The notes below the pieces were generated by a model. The model had not been told where the DNA came from, did not search any database, and was given only the letters and a program-made list of their open reading frames with translations. Of a stretch of DNA of 64,000 nucleotides, positions 60,652 through 64,000 are shown one piece after another. Within the stretch, counting starts at the first letter, position 1. Every line of letters starts with the position of its first letter. Origin of the DNA: an uncultured Flavobacteriaceae bacterium (GTDB taxonomy: Bacteria > Bacteroidota > Bacteroidia > Flavobacteriales > Flavobacteriaceae); NCBI GenBank assembly GCA_937944485.1, contig CALDYU010000021.1, positions 22,299 to 86,298 of the forward strand. The letters run 5' to 3'. The translations under genes were made by a program, and so were the position numbers.

Positions 60652-61899
60652 TTGGAAGTACTAAAAATAGCAACAGCAGGAAGTGTAGATGATGGTAAAA
60701 GCACCTTAATAGGTAGGCTACTATACGACACGAAATCATTGACGACCGATAAATTGGAAGCCATTGAAAAGACAAGCAAGCAAAAAGGATACGATTACTT
60801 AGATTTCTCACTGGCAACAGACGGATTGGTGGCGGAACGCGAACAGGGAATCACCATTGATGTGGCGCATATCTACTTTGCAACAAAGACGAAAAGCTAT
60901 ATCATAGCAGATACGCCAGGTCATGTGGAATATACCCGAAACATGGTAACAGGAGCCTCAACATCGCAAGCAGCGATAATTTTAATTGATGCGCGAAAGG
61001 GCGTTATCGAACAAACGAATCGTCATTTTTTTATCAATAACCTATTGCGCGTTAAAGAGGTTGTGGTGGCGATAAATAAGATGGATTTGGTTGATTTTTC
61101 CGAAGAGAAGTACCACACTATCAAAGCTGATTTTGAGCAATTGATGAACAAGCGTGATTATGAAGAGCAGAAAATAACGTTCATTCCAGTTAGTGCTTTG
61201 AAAGGTGATAATGTGGTGCATCAATCGAAAAACACTCCGTGGTATAACGGAGAAACATTATTAGAACACTTAGAAGGTTTAGATATGGCTGCAGTTTCTA
61301 ATGTAGGAACACCGCGTTTTCCTGTACAATATGTTGTTCGTCCGAAGACAGAAGAATTTCATGATTTTAGAGGTTTTGCCGGCAAAGTCTATGGTGGAGA
61401 ATTAAGTGTGGGCGATGAAGTGGTAGCCCTTCCTTCCCAAACACGATCTAAAATTAAAGACATTTATTTCTATGATAAGAAACATCAGACCGCTTCAAGA
61501 CGATCATCGGTTACTATTACTTTGGAAGATGAAATAAATGTGAGTCGAGGCGATATGTTGGTGAAAGTCGATGATTTGCCCACGATAGAAAAGCAATTTA
61601 CAGCAACTATTTCATGGATGGATTCGCAGCGTTTAGCAGCGGGAAGCAAATATGTTGTGCAACATGGCGTAAATAAAGTATTGGCGAAAGTAGAGACCAT
61701 TCACCATAAGATTAATCCGGATTATTCAGGTGTTGATAGGGATACCAATGATTTGGGGATGAATGATATTGCACAAGTAACCTTCAAATTAAATAAGCCG
61801 ATTTTCTATGATAAGTTCAAAGAACACCGTACAAACGGCTCTTTTATTCTTATTGATACCCAATCGAATAGCACCGTAGGAGCAGGATTTATTCAGTAA
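60652..61899 (+). CDS. cysN: Sulfate adenylyltransferase subunit 1 (GTPase)
   Basis: The regulatory GTPase of ATP sulfurylase, 415 residues. GTPase motifs are GSVDDGKSTLIGRLLYD (P-loop), the EREQGITIDVAH switch, DTPGHVEYTRNM and NKMDLVD, followed by EF-Tu-like beta-barrel domains ending IFYDKFKEHRTNGSFILID. It has no fused CysC kinase domain. No in-frame ATG precedes the P-loop, so a TTG at 60652 (M-E-V-L-K-I-A-T-A-G) is chosen, directly after the hairpin. Confidence 0.93.
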   Translation: MEVLKIATAGSVDDGKSTLIGRLLYDTKSLTTDKLEAIEKTSKQKGYDYLDFSLATDGLVAEREQGITIDVAHIYFATKTKSYIIADTPGHVEYTRNMVTGASTSQAAIILIDARKGVIEQTNRHFFINNLLRVKEVVVAINKMDLVDFSEEKYHTIKADFEQLMNKRDYEEQKITFIPVSALKGDNVVHQSKNTPWYNGETLLEHLEGLDMAAVSNVGTPRFPVQYVVRPKTEEFHDFRGFAGKVYGGELSVGDEVVALPSQTRSKIKDIYFYDKKHQTASRRSSVTITLEDEINVSRGDMLVKVDDLPTIEKQFTATISWMDSQRLAAGSKYVVQHGVNKVLAKVETIHHKINPDYSGVDRDTNDLGMNDIAQVTFKLNKPIFYDKFKEHRTNGSFILIDTQSNSTVGAGFIQ

Positions 61900-61987
61900 A
61901 ATGGTAACTAAGGCTATACTTAGGAGAATATTAAATTAATAACCAAGTTATCCGATAGATAAAATCTATTAATTATAACTCTATCTA

Positions 61988-62030
61988 CCCGAGTAAGAGT
62001 TCCTTCCCTTTGGGGAGGTTAGGCGGGGCT
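61988..62030. repeat. TTTGGGGAGGTTAGG-type dispersed repeat
   Basis: Just before the sulfite reductase start lies CCTTCCCTTTGGGGAGGTTAGGCGGGG, a G-rich intergenic repeat widely seen in Flavobacteria (CCTTTGGGG/AGG palindromic core). It interrupts the cysN to sulfite reductase junction and may be in the transcript. Confidence 0.5.
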
Positions 62031-62034
62031 AATT

Positions 62035-64000
62035 ATGCAAAGTTTTAGAACAGAAATAGAAAATCCGGTAGTTGAAAAAGACATTCTTGAGTTGGAACGT
62101 AAAATTAGTGAGTTCCATAACGGAAAGTTAGATGAGGAAAAATTCAGGAGTCTTCGATTAGCAAGAGGCGTTTACGGGCAGCGCCAACAAGGGGTACAAA
62201 TGATTCGTATTAAATTGCCTTATGGCAAAGTGGCCTCAAAACAACTGCGAAGAATTGCTGATGTCTCCGATGAATATTCCACGGGGCGTTTGCACATTAC
62301 AACACGTCAAGATTTGCAAATTCATTATGTGGATTTAGACCGTACACCCGAGCTTTGGGCACAGTTAGAAAAGGACGATGTTACCCTTCGTGAGGCCTGT
62401 GGAAATGCCGTTCGAAATGTAACAGCAAGTGAAACAGCAGGTATTGATATTGATGAGCCTTTTGATGTTTCTCCCTATGCGGAGGCTTTATTCAAGTATT
62501 TTCTTCGGAACCCGATAAGCCAAGAAATGGGCAGAAAATTCAAGGTTTCCTTTTCTGCGAGTGACGCGGATACGGGACTCTCCTATATGCACGATTTAGG
62601 ATTTATTGCTAAAATCAATGAGGGTGTAAAAGGTTTTAAAGTAATGCTTGGTGGAGGATTAGGTTCGCAACCACGACATGCTGATGTACTCTATGAATTT
62701 TTAGCTTCGGATAAGATTATTCCGTTAATGGACGCAGTGATTCGTGTTTTTGATAGATACGGAGAACGAAAAAGTAGAGCAAAGGCGAGACTTAAATTCC
62801 TGTTGAAAGATATAGGCCTTGACGGATTTAAAGATTTATTGATAGCAGAAGAAAAAGCAGTGCCCCACAAGTCAATTGTGATAGATGCTGAAAGCTACCC
62901 AGAAATAAAGGTAGCTGAAAACGATATTCCGAATGTTGAAATTGTCGACACAGAAGCTTTTGAAATATGGAAGTCTACCAACTTAGTCTCTCAAAAACAA
63001 AAAGGTTTTGTGGCGATTGGTATCAAAGTGTTGTTAGGTGATTTTTATACTGATAAAGCGAGACTTTTAGCTGATTTGGTAGAAAAGTATGCTGCAGGGG
63101 AAATTCGTTTGTCGCTAAGACAGAATATTCTGATTCCCTATGTAAAGGAAGCGCTGCTTCCTTTTTTCTATTTAGAATTAGGAAAATTGGGATTTGTTGA
63201 AGCCGGCTATAATAAAGCATTGGATATTACTGCTTGCCCAGGAACGGACACTTGTAATTTAGGTATTGCGAGTAGTACAGGAATTGCTGAAGAACTAGAA
63301 CGTGTTATCAAAATGGAATATCCAGAGTATATCGGCAATCCAGATGTGGTGATTAAAATCAGCGGTTGTATGAATGCTTGTGGACAACACAATATGGCAA
63401 ATATCGGATTCCAAGGAATGACGATTCGTGCCAAAGATAAGCGTATTGCACCTGCCTTACAGGTATTGTTAGGTGGTGGTAATTTAGGGAATGGTGAAGC
63501 ACGTTTTGCAGACAAAGTTGTCAAAATTCCTAGTAGTCGTGGTCCAGAAGCTTTGCGTAGAATCTTTGATGATTTTGAAACTAATGCCGCAGGAAAATCA
63601 TTTGTAAATTATTATGTAGCTCAAGGCGAAAGATATTTCTATGATTTGCTAACTGATTTGTCAGATGTAGATAATCTGGTAGCAGCTGATTTTATTGATT
63701 GGGGTACAGAAGAAGAGTATGTAAAAGCAATAGGTGTTGGAGAATGTGCTGGTGTAGTTATCGATTTGATTGAAACATTGTTTTTGGAAAGTGATGAAAA
63801 AATCGAGAATGCCAAAGCGTCTTTTGAGAATGAGGTGTATAGCGATGCTATCTACCATGCCTATAGTTCGCAAGTAAATGCAGCAAAGGCATTGTTGCTT
63901 TCAGAAAATAAAAAGACAAATACACAAGCAGGAATCATTACGAGTTTTGATACCGAGTTTGTTGCGAGTAATAAAGTAGTTTTAGATGGAACCTTTGCAG
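62035..64000 (+). CDS. Sulfite reductase haemoprotein-type (nitrite/sulfite reductase), 3' truncated
   Basis: About 655 codons to the right edge, with no stop reached. It starts MQSFRTEIENPVVEKDIL. The nitrite/sulfite reductase ferredoxin-like half-domain is followed by LRLARGVYGQRQQGVQMIRIKLPYGK, STGRLHITTRQDLQIHYV and ACGNAVRNVTASETAG. The siroheme-[4Fe-4S] ligands are C401, C407 (ACPGTDTC) and C445, C449 (GCMNAC), so it is the catalytic six-electron reductase. Reduction of sulfite to sulfide is favoured over nitrite because of the cysHDN context. The exact start is inferred from frame and conserved opening. Confidence 0.92.
   Translation, partial: MQSFRTEIENPVVEKDILELERKISEFHNGKLDEEKFRSLRLARGVYGQRQQGVQMIRIKLPYGKVASKQLRRIADVSDEYSTGRLHITTRQDLQIHYVDLDRTPELWAQLEKDDVTLREACGNAVRNVTASETAGIDIDEPFDVSPYAEALFKYFLRNPISQEMGRKFKVSFSASDADTGLSYMHDLGFIAKINEGVKGFKVMLGGGLGSQPRHADVLYEFLASDKIIPLMDAVIRVFDRYGERKSRAKARLKFLLKDIGLDGFKDLLIAEEKAVPHKSIVIDAESYPEIKVAENDIPNVEIVDTEAFEIWKSTNLVSQKQKGFVAIGIKVLLGDFYTDKARLLADLVEKYAAGEIRLSLRQNILIPYVKEALLPFFYLELGKLGFVEAGYNKALDITACPGTDTCNLGIASSTGIAEELERVIKMEYPEYIGNPDVVIKISGCMNACGQHNMANIGFQGMTIRAKDKRIAPALQVLLGGGNLGNGEARFADKVVKIPSSRGPEALRRIFDDFETNAAGKSFVNYYVAQGERYFYDLLTDLSDVDNLVAADFIDWGTEEEYVKAIGVGECAGVVIDLIETLFLESDEKIENAKASFENEVYSDAIYHAYSSQVNAAKALLLSENKKTNTQAGIITSFDTEFVASNKVVLDGTFA

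Overview
The window looks like chromosomal DNA of a marine-type member of the Flavobacteriaceae (Bacteroidota). Signs are low G+C, TAnnTTTG-type -7 promoter elements, weak ribosome binding sites, TonB-dependent receptor and GLPGLI proteins, a PafA phosphatase, a DUF5686 protein, K+-dependent membrane pyrophosphatase, and dispersed palindromic repeats of the TGAGCG-AGTCGAAG kind. The genus cannot be fixed from the sequence. No rRNA, tRNA, CRISPR array, prophage or intact insertion sequence was seen.

Layout. 1-5 kb: end of an unidentified gene, an MlaF/MlaE lipid-transport pair, the PafA phosphatase, glutamate racemase and dihydrofolate reductase. 5-9 kb: a class V aminotransferase-fold enzyme, a small glycogen-binding-fold protein, DUF427, and the ergothioneine genes egtD and egtB. 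9-15 kb (minus strand): TonB-like protein, thyA, a four-helix-bundle protein, a nucleoside transporter, a bifunctional-nuclease protein and etfAB. 15-20 kb: pyruvate dehydrogenase E1 beta, a DUF5686 outer-membrane protein, and two small genes (a mini membrane protein and a lipoprotein without a usable start codon). 20-26 kb: soluble and membrane pyrophosphatases, a TonB pair of which one is only the N-terminal part, peptidase E and deoxynucleoside kinase. 26-34 kb: an M60 metallopeptidase lipoprotein and a two-component system divergent from a GLPGLI / TonB-dependent receptor pair. 34-43 kb: metK under a SAM-II riboswitch, a CocE/S15 hydrolase, a MerR regulator divergent from a membrane protein and an alpha/beta hydrolase, and accessory genes.

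44-51 kb is a methionine locus. It holds a SAM-I riboswitch with metY, a very large MetX-aspartokinase-homoserine dehydrogenase fusion, a GIY-YIG nuclease set among copies of a palindromic repeat, metZ, and a degenerate duplicate of the 3' end of metZ. Together these enzymes run from aspartate to homocysteine, and metK (10 kb upstream) makes SAM, the effector of both riboswitches. 51-58 kb is a minus-strand oxidative gene set: Rieske oxygenase, amidohydrolase, an exported two-subunit molybdenum hydroxylase and a sugar-isomerase-fold lipoprotein. 58-64 kb is the sulfate-assimilation operon: Rrf2 regulator, DUF2061, cysH, cysD, cysN and a sulfite reductase running off the right edge. It supplies sulfide to MetY and MetZ.

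Most unusual signals: both SAM-I and SAM-II riboswitches in one window, the SAM-II one with a strong competing helix; a 162-bp inverted-repeat element with flanking direct repeats just before the fusion gene; a membrane-protein gene bounded by exact 13-bp inverted repeats; the GIY-YIG gene among repeats; and a duplicated operator-like sequence before the sulfur operon.
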